Positions 9,393 to 18,016 of a stretch of DNA of 64,000 nt are shown here, piece by piece. The notes under the pieces are model-generated. The model searched no databases, was not told the DNA's origin, and worked only from the letters and a program-made list of their open reading frames with translations. The translations under genes and the position numbers were made by a program. The stretch is from Corynebacterium glyciniphilum AJ 3170 (GTDB lineage Bacteria > Actinomycetota > Actinomycetes > Mycobacteriales > Mycobacteriaceae), in NCBI RefSeq assembly GCF_007673095.1, contig NZ_VDYZ01000009.1:1-64000 (forward strand), read 5' to 3'. Within the stretch, counting starts at the first letter, position 1. Each line of letters begins with the position of its first letter.

Positions 9393-10907
9393 GTGGAGAA
9401 GCACACCGTTCGCGTCCATCCTTCTGCTGAAGAGTTCCCGAAGAAGGAGCACCTGGCCTGGAAGGTCGCCGAAGTAGCGGCCGACCCGGTGGCCGTCCCC
9501 CAGGACTCCGCCGACATGGCGGTCAACCGCATCATCGACAATGCCTCGGTGGCGGTCGCGTCCGTGCTGCGCCGCCCGCCGTCGACGGCCCGCTCCCAGG
9601 CGCTGAGCCACCCGTACTCCCCCGGTGCCACGGTCTTCGGTGTTCCCGGCACCTACTCGCCGGAGTGGGCCGCCCTGGCCAACGGCACCGCCGTGCGCGA
9701 GCTCGACTTCCACGACACCTTCCTGGCCGCGGAGTACTCCCACCCGGGTGACAACATTCCGCCGATCCTGGCCACCGCCCAGCACAAGGGCCTGTCCGGC
9801 GCCGAGCTGGTCCGTGGCATCGTCACCGGCTACGAGATCCAGGTGGACCTGGTCAAGGGCATCTGCCTGCACGAGCACAAGATCGACCACGTCGCCCACC
9901 TCGGCCCGTCGGTCGCCGCCGGCATCGGCACACTGCTCAAACTCGACACCGAGACCATCTACCAGGCGGTCGGCCAGGCGCTGCACACCACCACCGCGAC
10001 CCGCCAGTCCCGGAAGGGCCTGATCAGCTCCTGGAAGGCCTTCGCCCCGGCCTTCGCCGGCAAGATGGCGATCGAGGCGATCGACCGTGCGGTGCGCGGC
10101 GAGGGTGCACCGTCACCGATCTGGGAAGGCGAGGACGGCGTCATCGCCTGGATGCTGGACGGCAAGAACGCCGAGTACACCGTGCCGCTGCCGGGTGCCG
10201 GCGAGGAGAAGCGGGGCATCCTGGACACCTACACCAAGCAACACTCCGCGGAGTACCAGTCCCAGGCCCCAATCGACCTGGCACGTCGCATGGGCAAGCA
10301 GCTCCGCGACCAGGGCCAGGACCTGTCGCAGATCGAGTCGGTCGTGCTGCACACCAGCCACCACACTCACTACGTCATCGGCACCGGCGCGAATGACCCG
10401 CAGAAGTTCGACCCGGACGCGTCCCGTGAGACGCTGGACCACTCCGTGATGTACATCTTCGCCGTCGCACTGGAGGACGGTGACTGGCACCACGAGCACA
10501 GCTACTCCCCGGAGCGTGCGCACCGTCCCGAGACCATCGAGCTGTGGAACAAGATCAGCACCGTCGAGGACCCGGAGTGGACCCGCCGCTACCACGCAGA
10601 CGACCCGAATGAGAAGGCCTTCGGTGCCAAGGCCGTGATCACCCTCAAGGACGGGACGGTTCTGGAGGACGAGCTCGCCGTCGCCGACGCCCACCCGCTG
10701 GGAGCACACCCTTTCACCCGGGAGCAGTACATCGGCAAGTTCCGTACGCTGGCAGAAGGTCTGGTCGACGAGAAGGAGCAGGACCGCTTCCTCGAGGCCG
10801 CCACCAACACCCTGGAGCTCGGTGCCGGCGACCTCAACCAGCTGACCGTCACCTTCTCCGAGGATGTGCTGGCACGCGCACCGAAGATCAACGAGGGGCT
10901 GTTCTAG
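9393..10907 (+). CDS. prpD: 2-methylcitrate dehydratase
   Basis: Dehydrates 2-methylcitrate to 2-methyl-cis-aconitate in the methylcitrate cycle, which oxidises propionyl-CoA to pyruvate. The 504-residue protein belongs to the MmgE/PrpD family. Family strings include [43 protein letters not shown] and the later [16 protein letters not shown]. It starts with GTG and is followed directly by prpB with no gap. No PrpR-type regulator gene lies beside the operon in this window. Confidence 0.94.
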   Translation: MEKHTVRVHPSAEEFPKKEHLAWKVAEVAADPVAVPQDSADMAVNRIIDNASVAVASVLRRPPSTARSQALSHPYSPGATVFGVPGTYSPEWAALANGTAVRELDFHDTFLAAEYSHPGDNIPPILATAQHKGLSGAELVRGIVTGYEIQVDLVKGICLHEHKIDHVAHLGPSVAAGIGTLLKLDTETIYQAVGQALHTTTATRQSRKGLISSWKAFAPAFAGKMAIEAIDRAVRGEGAPSPIWEGEDGVIAWMLDGKNAEYTVPLPGAGEEKRGILDTYTKQHSAEYQSQAPIDLARRMGKQLRDQGQDLSQIESVVLHTSHHTHYVIGTGANDPQKFDPDASRETLDHSVMYIFAVALEDGDWHHEHSYSPERAHRPETIELWNKISTVEDPEWTRRYHADDPNEKAFGAKAVITLKDGTVLEDELAVADAHPLGAHPFTREQYIGKFRTLAEGLVDEKEQDRFLEAATNTLELGAGDLNQLTVTFSEDVLARAPKINEGLF

Positions 10908-11822
10908 ATGCCCGGCCTGTTCTCAAGCAACGTCACCCCCACTGACCGCCGTAAGGCGTTCCGGGAGGCACTGACCTCCGGCACGATCCAGCGGTTGCCC
11001 GGCGCTTTCTCACCCCTGGTGGCCCGTGCCATCCAGGAAGCCGGACTGGACGGCGTCTACGTCTCAGGCGCTGTCGTCGCAGCGGACCTCGCGCTTCCGG
11101 ACATCGGACTGACCACCCTCACCGAGGTGGCGGGACGGTCACGCCAGATCGCCCGCGCCACGGACCTGCCTGTCCTCGTCGACGCTGACACCGGCTTCGG
11201 TGAACCCATGTCGGCCGCCCGTACCGTCAGCGAGCTGGAGGACGCCGGTGTGGCGGGCTGCCATCTCGAAGACCAGGTCAACCCCAAGCGGTGTGGGCAC
11301 CTCGACGGCAAGGAGGTCGTCCCGACCGAGCTGATGCTGCGCAGGATCACCGCCGCCGTCAACGAACGACGCGACGATTCCTTCGTCATCTGTGCCCGTA
11401 CGGACGCCGCCGGGGTCGAAGGCATCGACTCCGCCATCGAGAGGGCGAAGGCCTACGCCGACGCCGGCGCCGACCTGATCTTCACCGAGGCACTGCACAC
11501 TCCTGCGGACTTCGAGAAGTTCCGTGCAGCGGTCGACACCCCCCTGTTGGCGAATATGACCGAGTTCGGCAAGACCGAATTGCTCAGCGCACAGACGCTG
11601 CAGGACATCGGCTACAACGCGGTGATCTACCCCGTGACCACCCTGCGGATCGCCATGGGTCAGGTCGAGGCCGCGCTGGGCGACATCGCCGAGACCGGCA
11701 CCCAGACCGGGTGGATCGACCGGATGCAGCACCGTTCCCGGCTGTACGAGCTCCTGCGCTACAGCGAGTACAACGCCTTCGACACAGACGTCTTCACCTA
11801 CACCAGGCCGGACGGAAGCTAG
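10908..11822 (+). CDS. prpB: 2-methylisocitrate lyase
   Basis: Splits 2-methylisocitrate into pyruvate and succinate. The 304-residue protein belongs to the isocitrate lyase/PEP mutase superfamily. It shows the metal-binding segment DADTGFGEP (about 90) and the catalytic motif KRCGHLDGKEVV (about 128-139), with its active-site Cys. The ATG follows the prpD stop immediately, so the two are co-translated. The length matches known PrpB proteins. Confidence 0.95.
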   Translation: MPGLFSSNVTPTDRRKAFREALTSGTIQRLPGAFSPLVARAIQEAGLDGVYVSGAVVAADLALPDIGLTTLTEVAGRSRQIARATDLPVLVDADTGFGEPMSAARTVSELEDAGVAGCHLEDQVNPKRCGHLDGKEVVPTELMLRRITAAVNERRDDSFVICARTDAAGVEGIDSAIERAKAYADAGADLIFTEALHTPADFEKFRAAVDTPLLANMTEFGKTELLSAQTLQDIGYNAVIYPVTTLRIAMGQVEAALGDIAETGTQTGWIDRMQHRSRLYELLRYSEYNAFDTDVFTYTRPDGS

Positions 11823-11876
11823 CGGCGTCCGGCACCACCGCACGGTTGTCACCACCAACTGAAAGGACCATCCCTG

Positions 11877-13037
11877 ATGAGCGAGAACAACCCCAACAAC
11901 TCCCCGGAGATCCGTAAGGGCCTCAACGGCGTCGTCGTCGACTACACCGCCGTGTCCAAGGTCAACCCGGAGACCAACTCCCTGACCTACCGCGGCTACC
12001 CGGTGCAGGAGCTCGTGGAGCACTGCAGCTTCGAGGACGTCGCCTACCTGCTCTGGAACGGCGAGCTGCCCACCTGGCGCGAGCACCAGGAGTTCGGCCA
12101 GCGTGAGCGGGCGCTGCGCACCGTCAGCCGCGGCCTGCTGGACCTGATCAACTCCCTGCCGAAGACCGCCCACCCGATGGACGTCGTCCGCACGGCGGTG
12201 AGCTGGCTGGGCACGCAGGACGTCACGAACGAGGACAACAGTTCCGACACCGTCCGCCGCACCGGTCTGAGCCTGCTGGCCAAGCTGCCGGTGATCGTCG
12301 CCTACGACATGCGTCGCCGGCGTAACCTGGAGTTCATCCCGCCGTCGCGCACCCGCGACATCGCCTCGAACTTCCTGTACATGTGCTTCGGGGACGACCC
12401 GGACTCCCCGGCGAACAACATGGACGACGTCAAGGCGTTCGACCAGTCGCTGATCCTCTACGCCGAGCACTCCTTCAACGCCTCCACCTTCACCGGCCGG
12501 GTGATCACGTCCACCACGTCCGACGTCTACTCCGCGGTCACCGGTGCGATCGGCGCCCTGAAGGGTGCATTGCACGGCGGTGCCAATGAGGCCGTGATGC
12601 ACAACTTCCTTGAGGTCGACGACCCCGCCAAGGCCGAGGATTGGGTCCTGGACAAGGCCGACAACAAGCAGAAGATCATGGGCTTCGGCCACCGCGTGTA
12701 CAAGAAGGGCGACTCGCGGGTGCCGTCGATGGAGAAGGCGATGCGTCGCACCGCCAAGAACCACGACGGTGACAAGTGGGTCCAGATGTACGACAACATG
12801 CAGGCTGCGATGGAGAAGCGTACCGGCATCCTGCCGAACCTGGACTTCCCCGCCGGACCGACCTACTACATGCTCGGCATCGACATCCCCTTCTTCACCC
12901 CCATCTTCGTGATGGCCCGCGTCGTCGGCTGGACGGCCCACATCGTGGAGCAGAACGAGTCCAATGCACTGATCCGTCCGCTCAGCGCCTACAACGGCGA
13001 AGATCAGCGGGTGGTCGAGGAGAATATCGGACGCTGA
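11877..13037 (+). CDS. prpC: 2-methylcitrate synthase
   Basis: Condenses propionyl-CoA with oxaloacetate to form 2-methylcitrate, the entry step of the cycle. It has 386 residues, the short form typical of PrpC rather than the longer housekeeping citrate synthase. Citrate-synthase motifs include LHGGANEAVMHNF with a catalytic His (about 225-240), GFGHRVYKKGDSR with a second His, and the C-terminal ARVVGWTAHIVEQ. An AAAGGA site (11862-11867) precedes the ATG. The 54-base gap after prpB has no terminator, so it is the third gene of the operon. Confidence 0.93.
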   Translation: MSENNPNNSPEIRKGLNGVVVDYTAVSKVNPETNSLTYRGYPVQELVEHCSFEDVAYLLWNGELPTWREHQEFGQRERALRTVSRGLLDLINSLPKTAHPMDVVRTAVSWLGTQDVTNEDNSSDTVRRTGLSLLAKLPVIVAYDMRRRRNLEFIPPSRTRDIASNFLYMCFGDDPDSPANNMDDVKAFDQSLILYAEHSFNASTFTGRVITSTTSDVYSAVTGAIGALKGALHGGANEAVMHNFLEVDDPAKAEDWVLDKADNKQKIMGFGHRVYKKGDSRVPSMEKAMRRTAKNHDGDKWVQMYDNMQAAMEKRTGILPNLDFPAGPTYYMLGIDIPFFTPIFVMARVVGWTAHIVEQNESNALIRPLSAYNGEDQRVVEENIGR

Positions 13038-13048
13038 CCCCGCCCTGA

Positions 13049-13090
13049 ACGCGCCCGTGCCGACGGTCACCACCGTCGGCACGGGCGCGT
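13049..13090 (+). terminator. Strong hairpin terminator after prpC
   Basis: A perfect 19-bp inverted repeat (arms 13049-13067 and 13072-13090) with a 4-base CACC loop lies 11 bases after the prpC stop. The downstream side lacks a long T tract, so it may act as a tractless terminator. It separates prpDBC from pyc. Confidence 0.7.
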
Positions 13091-13109
13091 CGCCGTCTGT
13101 CCCCACCTC

Positions 13110-13138
13110 TCGACAGTGGCGTGGATCACCAGTATTCT
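13110..13138 (+). promoter_or_regulatory. Promoter of pyc
   Basis: TCGACA (13110-13115) and TATTCT (13133-13138) are separated by 17 bases, a good match to a housekeeping promoter. Transcription would start near 13145, leaving a leader of about 57 bases with an AAAGGA ribosome site at 13188-13193. Confidence 0.6.
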
Positions 13139-13201
13139 GTGAGACTGGTCTGACCACACATTTCTGACTGAACCCACCAGTACCTGGAAAGGACGCCTTA
13201 C

Positions 13202-16200
13202 ATGGCTGCCCCCACCAACCACACCGGCACCACCAACCCGCTACCCGCCTTCACCAAAATCCTCGTCGCCAACCGCGGCGAAATCGCAGTGCGTGCCTTC
13301 CGCGCCGCCTACGAAACCGGCGCATCCACCGTCGCGGTCTACCCCAGAGAAGACCGCAACTCCTTCCACCGCTCCTTCGCCGATGAGGCGGTACGCATCG
13401 GCACCGAGGGTTCGCCCGTCAAGGCATACCTCAACATCGACGAGATCATCCGCGCCGCGAAGCAGACCGGGGCTGACGCCGTCTACCCCGGTTACGGCTT
13501 CCTCTCGGAGAACGCGGAACTCGCCCGCAGGTGCGCCGAGAACGGCATCACCTTCATCGGCCCGTCCCCGGAGACCCTGGACCTCACCGGCGACAAGTCC
13601 GCCGCGGTCGAGGCGGCCCGCCGGGCCGGACTGCCGATCCTCGACGATTCAGCCCCCAGCGAGGACATCGACGAGCTCGTCTCCTTCGCGGAAGGACGCA
13701 CCTACCCGCTGTTCGTCAAGGCTGTCGCGGGTGGCGGAGGACGCGGCATGCGCTTCGTCGGTTCCCCCGACGAACTGGCAGAGAAGGCCGCCGAGGCGTC
13801 CCGTGAGGCCGCCGCGGCTTTCGGTGACGGTCGTGTCTACATCGAACGTGCGGTGATCAACCCGCAGCACATCGAGGTGCAGATCCTCGGCGACACCCAG
13901 GGCGACATCATCCACCTCTTCGAGCGTGACTGTTCCCTTCAACGTCGTCACCAGAAGGTCGTGGAGATCGCCCCGGCCCAGAACATCTCCGAGGAACTGC
14001 GCGACCGGATCTGCGCGGACGCGGTGGCGTTCTGCAAGTCGATCAACTACTACGGTGCCGGCACCGTGGAGTTCCTCGTCGACGAGAACGAGAACCACGT
14101 CTTCATCGAGATGAACCCGCGCATCCAGGTCGAGCACACGGTGACCGAGGAGGTCACCTCCGTCGACCTGGTGAAGTCGCAGATGAACATCCTCGCGGGC
14201 GCGTCCCTCGAGGATCTGGGCCTGAGCCAGGACAGCGTCCAGCTACGTGGCGCCGCCCTGCAGACCCGTATCACCACCGAGGACCCGAACAACGGCTTCC
14301 GCCCGGACACCGGCACCATCACCGCGTACCGCTCCCCGGGTGGAGCGGGTGTGCGCCTCGACGGCGCCGCGTCCCTCGGTGGCGAGATCACCGCGCACTT
14401 CGACTCGATGCTGGTGAAAATGACCTGCCGTGGTGCGGACTTCGCCCAAGCGGTCACCCGTGCCCAGCGCGCCCTCAACGAGTTCACCGTCTCCGGTGTC
14501 GCCACCAACATCGGCTTCCTGCGAGCGCTGCTGCGTGAGGACGACTTCCAGAACAAGCGCATCTCCACCTCCTTCATCGCCGACCACCCGTGGCTGCTGC
14601 AAGCCCCGCCGGCCGATGATGAGCCGGGCCGACTGCTCGACTACCTGGCCGACGTGACCGTCAACCGGCCCAACGGCGGGCGTCCGACGGACATCGTCCC
14701 GCGCCGCAAACTGCCGGCCGTCGTCGCCCAGCGCGACGCGAAGTCCGCCGGCGAGGGCGTCATGACGCCGCCGGTGCCGCTCGGCACCCGCGACCGGCTC
14801 CTCGAGGTTGGTCCGGCGGAGTTCGCCCGGCAGCTGCGCGCGCAGAAGGCCCTGGCTGTCACGGACACCACCTTCCGTGACGCCCACCAGTCCCTGCTCG
14901 CCACCCGCGTGCGCACCACCTCCCTCTTCTCCGCGGCGGAGGCCCTCGCCCGACTCACCCCGGAGCTGCTCTCCGTCGAGGCCTGGGGCGGTGCAACCTA
15001 CGACGTCGCACTGCAGTTCCTCCACGAGGACCCGTGGGAGCGGCTGGACCAGCTGCGCGAGGCGATGCCGAACACCAACATCCAGATGCTGTTGCGCGGT
15101 CGCAACACCGTCGGATACACCCCGTACCCGGACGTGGTCTGCCGGTCCTTCGTCACCGAAGCCGCGAAGAGTGGTGTGGACATCTTCCGCATCTTCGACG
15201 CCCTCAACGACATCGACCAGATGCGCACCGCCATCGACGCGGTCCTGGAGACAGGCACGGGTGTCGCCGAGGTCGCGATGGCCTACGCCGGCGACCTCTC
15301 GAACCCGGCCGAAGACCTCTACACCCTCGACTACTACCTGCATCTGGCCGAGCAGATCGTCGAGTCCGGCGCCCACGTCCTGGCAATCAAAGACATGGCC
15401 GGACTGCTCCGCCCGCAGGCTGCGTCCACCCTCGTGTCCGCACTCCGGTCCAACTTCGACCTGCCCGTGCACGTACACACCCACGACACCGCCGGCGGCC
15501 AGCTCGCCACCTACCTCGCCGCGGCGGACGCCGGCGCGGATGCGGTGGACGGTGCTGCCGCGTCGATGGCAGGGACCACCTCCCAGCCGTCGCTGTCCGC
15601 GATCGTCGCCGCCTTCGCCCACACCGACCGGGACACCGGCATCTCGCTGGACGCGGTGAACTCCCTGGAGCCGTACTGGGAGGCCGTCCGCTCCCTGTAC
15701 AGCCCGTTCGAGTCCGGCCTCGCCGGTCCGACGGGCCGAGTCTACACCCACGAGATCCCCGGTGGTCAGCTGTCCAACCTGCGGACCCAGGCCACCGCTC
15801 TCGGCCTCGGGGACCGTTTCGAGCTCATCGAGAACGCCTACGCCGGTGTCAACAAGCTGCTCGGTCGTCCGACCAAGGTCACCCCGTCCTCCAAGGTCGT
15901 CGGTGACCTCGCGCTGCACCTCGTCGGTGCCGGTGTGACGGTAGAGGAGTTCGCCGCAGACCCGCAGAAGTACGACATCCCGGCGTCCGTCATCGCCTTC
16001 CTGCGCGGCGAGCTGGGCACGCCGCCCGGTGGCTGGCCGGAGCCGCTGCGTACGAAGGCCCTGGAGGGCCGCGCATCCACCGCCGCCCGCGTCACCGAGG
16101 TCCCGGCTGAGGAGGAGGACCACCTGAACGGTGACTCCTCCGGGGAGCGCCGGGCCTCGCTGAGCCGCCTGCTGTTCCCGAAGGAATCGGAGGGCTTCGC

Positions 16201-16672
16201 CGAGCACGAGCGCCAGTTCGGTGATGTTTCCGTGCTCACCGACCGGCAGTTCTTCTACGGCCTCGAGGAGGGTGAGGAGACGGTGGTGCGGATCAAGGGC
16301 AACCCCCCGATGGTGGTCCGCCTGGATGCCGTCGGTGAACCCGACGAGAAGGGCATGCGCCAGGTCGTGATGAACGTCAACGGCCAGATCCGCCCGATGC
16401 GGGTGCGGGACCGGTCGGTGGAGTCGGTCACCGCAGCCGCCGAGAAGGCCGACCCGTCCCTGGCCGGTCACGTCGCCGCACCGTTCGCCGGGGCCGTCAC
16501 GGTCACCGCCAAAGTGGGTGACACGGTCGAAGCCGGTGATGCGGTGGCGGTGATCGAGGCGATGAAGATGGAGGCGTCAATCACCGCCCCGGTCGCCGGC
16601 AGGATCGCCCGGGTGGTGATGAGCCAACCGACGAAGGTTGAAGGCGGCGACCTCCTCGTCGTCGTGGAGTAA
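13202..16672 (+). CDS. pyc: Pyruvate carboxylase
   Basis: A biotin enzyme that carboxylates pyruvate to oxaloacetate, the main anaplerotic step in corynebacteria. The 1156-residue chain has the biotin carboxylase domain first (about 18-470: KILVANRGEIAVRAFRA, then the ATP-grasp segment FVKAVAGGGGRGMR and EMNPRIQVEHTVTE). The carboxyltransferase domain follows (about 550-1000, starting DTTFRDAHQSLLATRVR). A C-terminal biotinyl domain carries EAMKMEA, with the biotinylated Lys at about 1122. It sits behind its own promoter. The oxaloacetate it makes is the co-substrate of the neighbouring methylcitrate synthase, so the adjacency is metabolically sensible. Confidence 0.97.
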   Translation: MAAPTNHTGTTNPLPAFTKILVANRGEIAVRAFRAAYETGASTVAVYPREDRNSFHRSFADEAVRIGTEGSPVKAYLNIDEIIRAAKQTGADAVYPGYGFLSENAELARRCAENGITFIGPSPETLDLTGDKSAAVEAARRAGLPILDDSAPSEDIDELVSFAEGRTYPLFVKAVAGGGGRGMRFVGSPDELAEKAAEASREAAAAFGDGRVYIERAVINPQHIEVQILGDTQGDIIHLFERDCSLQRRHQKVVEIAPAQNISEELRDRICADAVAFCKSINYYGAGTVEFLVDENENHVFIEMNPRIQVEHTVTEEVTSVDLVKSQMNILAGASLEDLGLSQDSVQLRGAALQTRITTEDPNNGFRPDTGTITAYRSPGGAGVRLDGAASLGGEITAHFDSMLVKMTCRGADFAQAVTRAQRALNEFTVSGVATNIGFLRALLREDDFQNKRISTSFIADHPWLLQAPPADDEPGRLLDYLADVTVNRPNGGRPTDIVPRRKLPAVVAQRDAKSAGEGVMTPPVPLGTRDRLLEVGPAEFARQLRAQKALAVTDTTFRDAHQSLLATRVRTTSLFSAAEALARLTPELLSVEAWGGATYDVALQFLHEDPWERLDQLREAMPNTNIQMLLRGRNTVGYTPYPDVVCRSFVTEAAKSGVDIFRIFDALNDIDQMRTAIDAVLETGTGVAEVAMAYAGDLSNPAEDLYTLDYYLHLAEQIVESGAHVLAIKDMAGLLRPQAASTLVSALRSNFDLPVHVHTHDTAGGQLATYLAAADAGADAVDGAAASMAGTTSQPSLSAIVAAFAHTDRDTGISLDAVNSLEPYWEAVRSLYSPFESGLAGPTGRVYTHEIPGGQLSNLRTQATALGLGDRFELIENAYAGVNKLLGRPTKVTPSSKVVGDLALHLVGAGVTVEEFAADPQKYDIPASVIAFLRGELGTPPGGWPEPLRTKALEGRASTAARVTEVPAEEEDHLNGDSSGERRASLSRLLFPKESEGFAEHERQFGDVSVLTDRQFFYGLEEGEETVVRIKGNPPMVVRLDAVGEPDEKGMRQVVMNVNGQIRPMRVRDRSVESVTAAAEKADPSLAGHVAAPFAGAVTVTAKVGDTVEAGDAVAVIEAMKMEASITAPVAGRIARVVMSQPTKVEGGDLLVVVE

Positions 16673-16738
16673 GTCGTGGAGTAACGAGACCGCTGCCGGG
16701 GTGCGCAGAGCCCCGCTGACAGGTTTCCTCCGAAGTAG

Positions 16739-16787
16739 TTCTAGCCCCGTGCACGTATCCTCACCGGATGCGTACACGGGGCTAGAA
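16739..16787. terminator. Long imperfect inverted repeat, likely bidirectional terminator
   Basis: Arms of 22 bases (16739-16760 and 16766-16787) pair with one C-A mismatch and one T-G wobble around a TCACC loop. It starts and ends with TT/AA, giving short A/T runs on both sides. It lies between pyc and the convergent Lrp-type regulator gene, so it could terminate both. Confidence 0.6.
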
Positions 16788-16841
16788 ACATTTCCACCGC
16801 CGGGCCGTCGGCGCCTGGCCCGCACCTTGAGATGACACGCC

Positions 16842-17297
16842 CTAGACGACGGGTCCTCTGGACCCGTCCACGACCCTCTTCATCACCATGGTGGAGTTCA
16901 ACCGCTCCACCCCTGGCAGGGTGCCGAGCACGGAATCGTAGAGCTCCTGGAAGCCGGTCATGTCTCTGGTCAGCGTGCGCAGGATGTAGTCGGTCTCCCC
17001 GAACAGCCGCTCAGCCGAGACGATGGCCGGCTCCGCTTCGACAGCATCCTCGAATGCAGCGACAGTAGCCTGGTCAGTCCTGCCCATGGTCACCATGACC
17101 AGTGCCTCGAAAGTGAGGCCCAGCGCCTCGGGATCCACCGCGGCGTGATACCCGCGGATCACTCCCGTGTTCTCGAGATCGCGGAGCCGACGGTGACATG
17201 TCGACACACTCAACCGCGCATGGTCGGCGAGGTCCGTGACGCTCATGCGCCCGTCCTCCTGGAGCAGTGAGATTATCTTCCGGTCAATCGCGTCCAT
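16842..17297 (-). CDS. Lrp/AsnC family transcriptional regulator
   Basis: A feast/famine regulator of 151 residues. The N-terminal winged helix-turn-helix (about 1-55) reads DAIDRKIISLLQEDGRMSVT, followed by LSVSTCHRRLRDLENTGVI. The C-terminal RAM ligand-binding domain (about 65-145) follows. The ATG at 17297 fits the family start; longer in-frame starts add 23 unlikely residues. It is divergent from a LysE-family exporter 83 bases away, the classic Lrp-type regulator/amino-acid exporter pairing (as in LrpA-BrnFE or LysG-LysE). It probably controls that exporter in response to an amino acid that the sequence does not reveal. Confidence 0.9.
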   Translation of the reverse strand: MDAIDRKIISLLQEDGRMSVTDLADHARLSVSTCHRRLRDLENTGVIRGYHAAVDPEALGLTFEALVMVTMGRTDQATVAAFEDAVEAEPAIVSAERLFGETDYILRTLTRDMTGFQELYDSVLGTLPGVERLNSTMVMKRVVDGSRGPVV

Positions 17298-17311
17298 GGA
17301 AGATATCTTCC
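17298..17311. promoter_or_regulatory. Perfect 14-base palindrome at the regulator start, possible operator
   Basis: GGAAGATATCTTCC lies directly upstream of the regulator's ATG in the divergent promoter region. It could be an autoregulatory site, but no footprint-like pattern proves it. Confidence 0.35.
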
Positions 17312-17366
17312 CACACATGCCCGGATAGGTGCTGAAACTTCGAAACACATCCCCCGCTACCTGCAA

Positions 17367-17372
17367 TAAGAT
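17367..17372 (+). promoter_or_regulatory. -10 element of the LysE-family exporter
   Basis: TAAGAT, 8 bases before the exporter ATG at 17381; the transcript is likely leaderless. Confidence 0.5.
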
Positions 17373-17380
17373 TTCATACC

Positions 17381-18016
17381 ATGGAAGCTACTCTGGTCCT
17401 GCAGTTCGCCGTCACGGCCGCACTACTTACTCTGGTCCCCGGCGCGGACTGGGCCTACGTCATCAGCACCGGCACCCGCAGCCGGTCCGTCGTCCCTCCC
17501 GTTCTCGGCCTCGCCAGCGGATACGTCGTGCTCGTCGCCGCCGTGGCGGTGGGCGTCGGTGCCCTGGTGTCGACCCACCCCGACATCCTCACGGTGGTGA
17601 CACTCGTCGGCGCCTGCTACATCAGCTACCTGGGCATGAGCACTCTGCTGAGCCTGCGGGGCCCCGACGGGCCCCTGCCGCGCACCGACGAGGGAGCGCC
17701 TGCGGACGGCGCCAACGGGCTGCGCCTGTACCTGCGGGGCATGGGGGTCAGCGGCATCAACCCGAAGGCGATGCTGATGCTGCTCGTCCTCCTGCCGCAG
17801 TACCTCACCCCCGACGGATGGAGTTCCACCGCGCAGACCGGACTCCTCGGAAGCATCTTCATCCTCGAGGTCGTCGTGATCTACTTCGGCGTCGCCCTCT
17901 TCGCCCGGTCGTTGCTGCTGGGGCGTCCGCGGCTGAACACCGCAGTGACGGCGTTCTCCGGCGTGCTCCTGACCGGCTTCGGGGTGTGGCTGCTGCTGGA
18001 TGTTCTCGTGTTTTAG
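17381..18016 (+). CDS. LysE/RhtB family amino-acid exporter
   Basis: An inner-membrane exporter of 211 residues with about six membrane spans. It opens with ATLVLQFAVTAALLTLVPGADW, carrying the family's conserved P-G-(P/A) motif, and has GINPKAMLMLLVLLPQYL at about 125-142, the second family hallmark. It is divergent from an Lrp-type regulator and 3'-overlaps purB by 4 bases on the opposite strand. The exported substrate is unknown. Another LysE-type gene in this window, at 51.4 kb, is broken by a frameshift. Confidence 0.88.
   Translation: MEATLVLQFAVTAALLTLVPGADWAYVISTGTRSRSVVPPVLGLASGYVVLVAAVAVGVGALVSTHPDILTVVTLVGACYISYLGMSTLLSLRGPDGPLPRTDEGAPADGANGLRLYLRGMGVSGINPKAMLMLLVLLPQYLTPDGWSSTAQTGLLGSIFILEVVVIYFGVALFARSLLLGRPRLNTAVTAFSGVLLTGFGVWLLLDVLVF

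Noticed and set aside
11139..13157. 672-codon open frame opposite prpB/prpC
   Set aside because: It runs antisense to two conserved enzymes and has the Val/Gly/Asp-rich look of a mirror frame.
14243..16471. 742-codon open frame opposite pyc
   Set aside because: Antisense shadow of the pyruvate carboxylase gene; no domain motifs.
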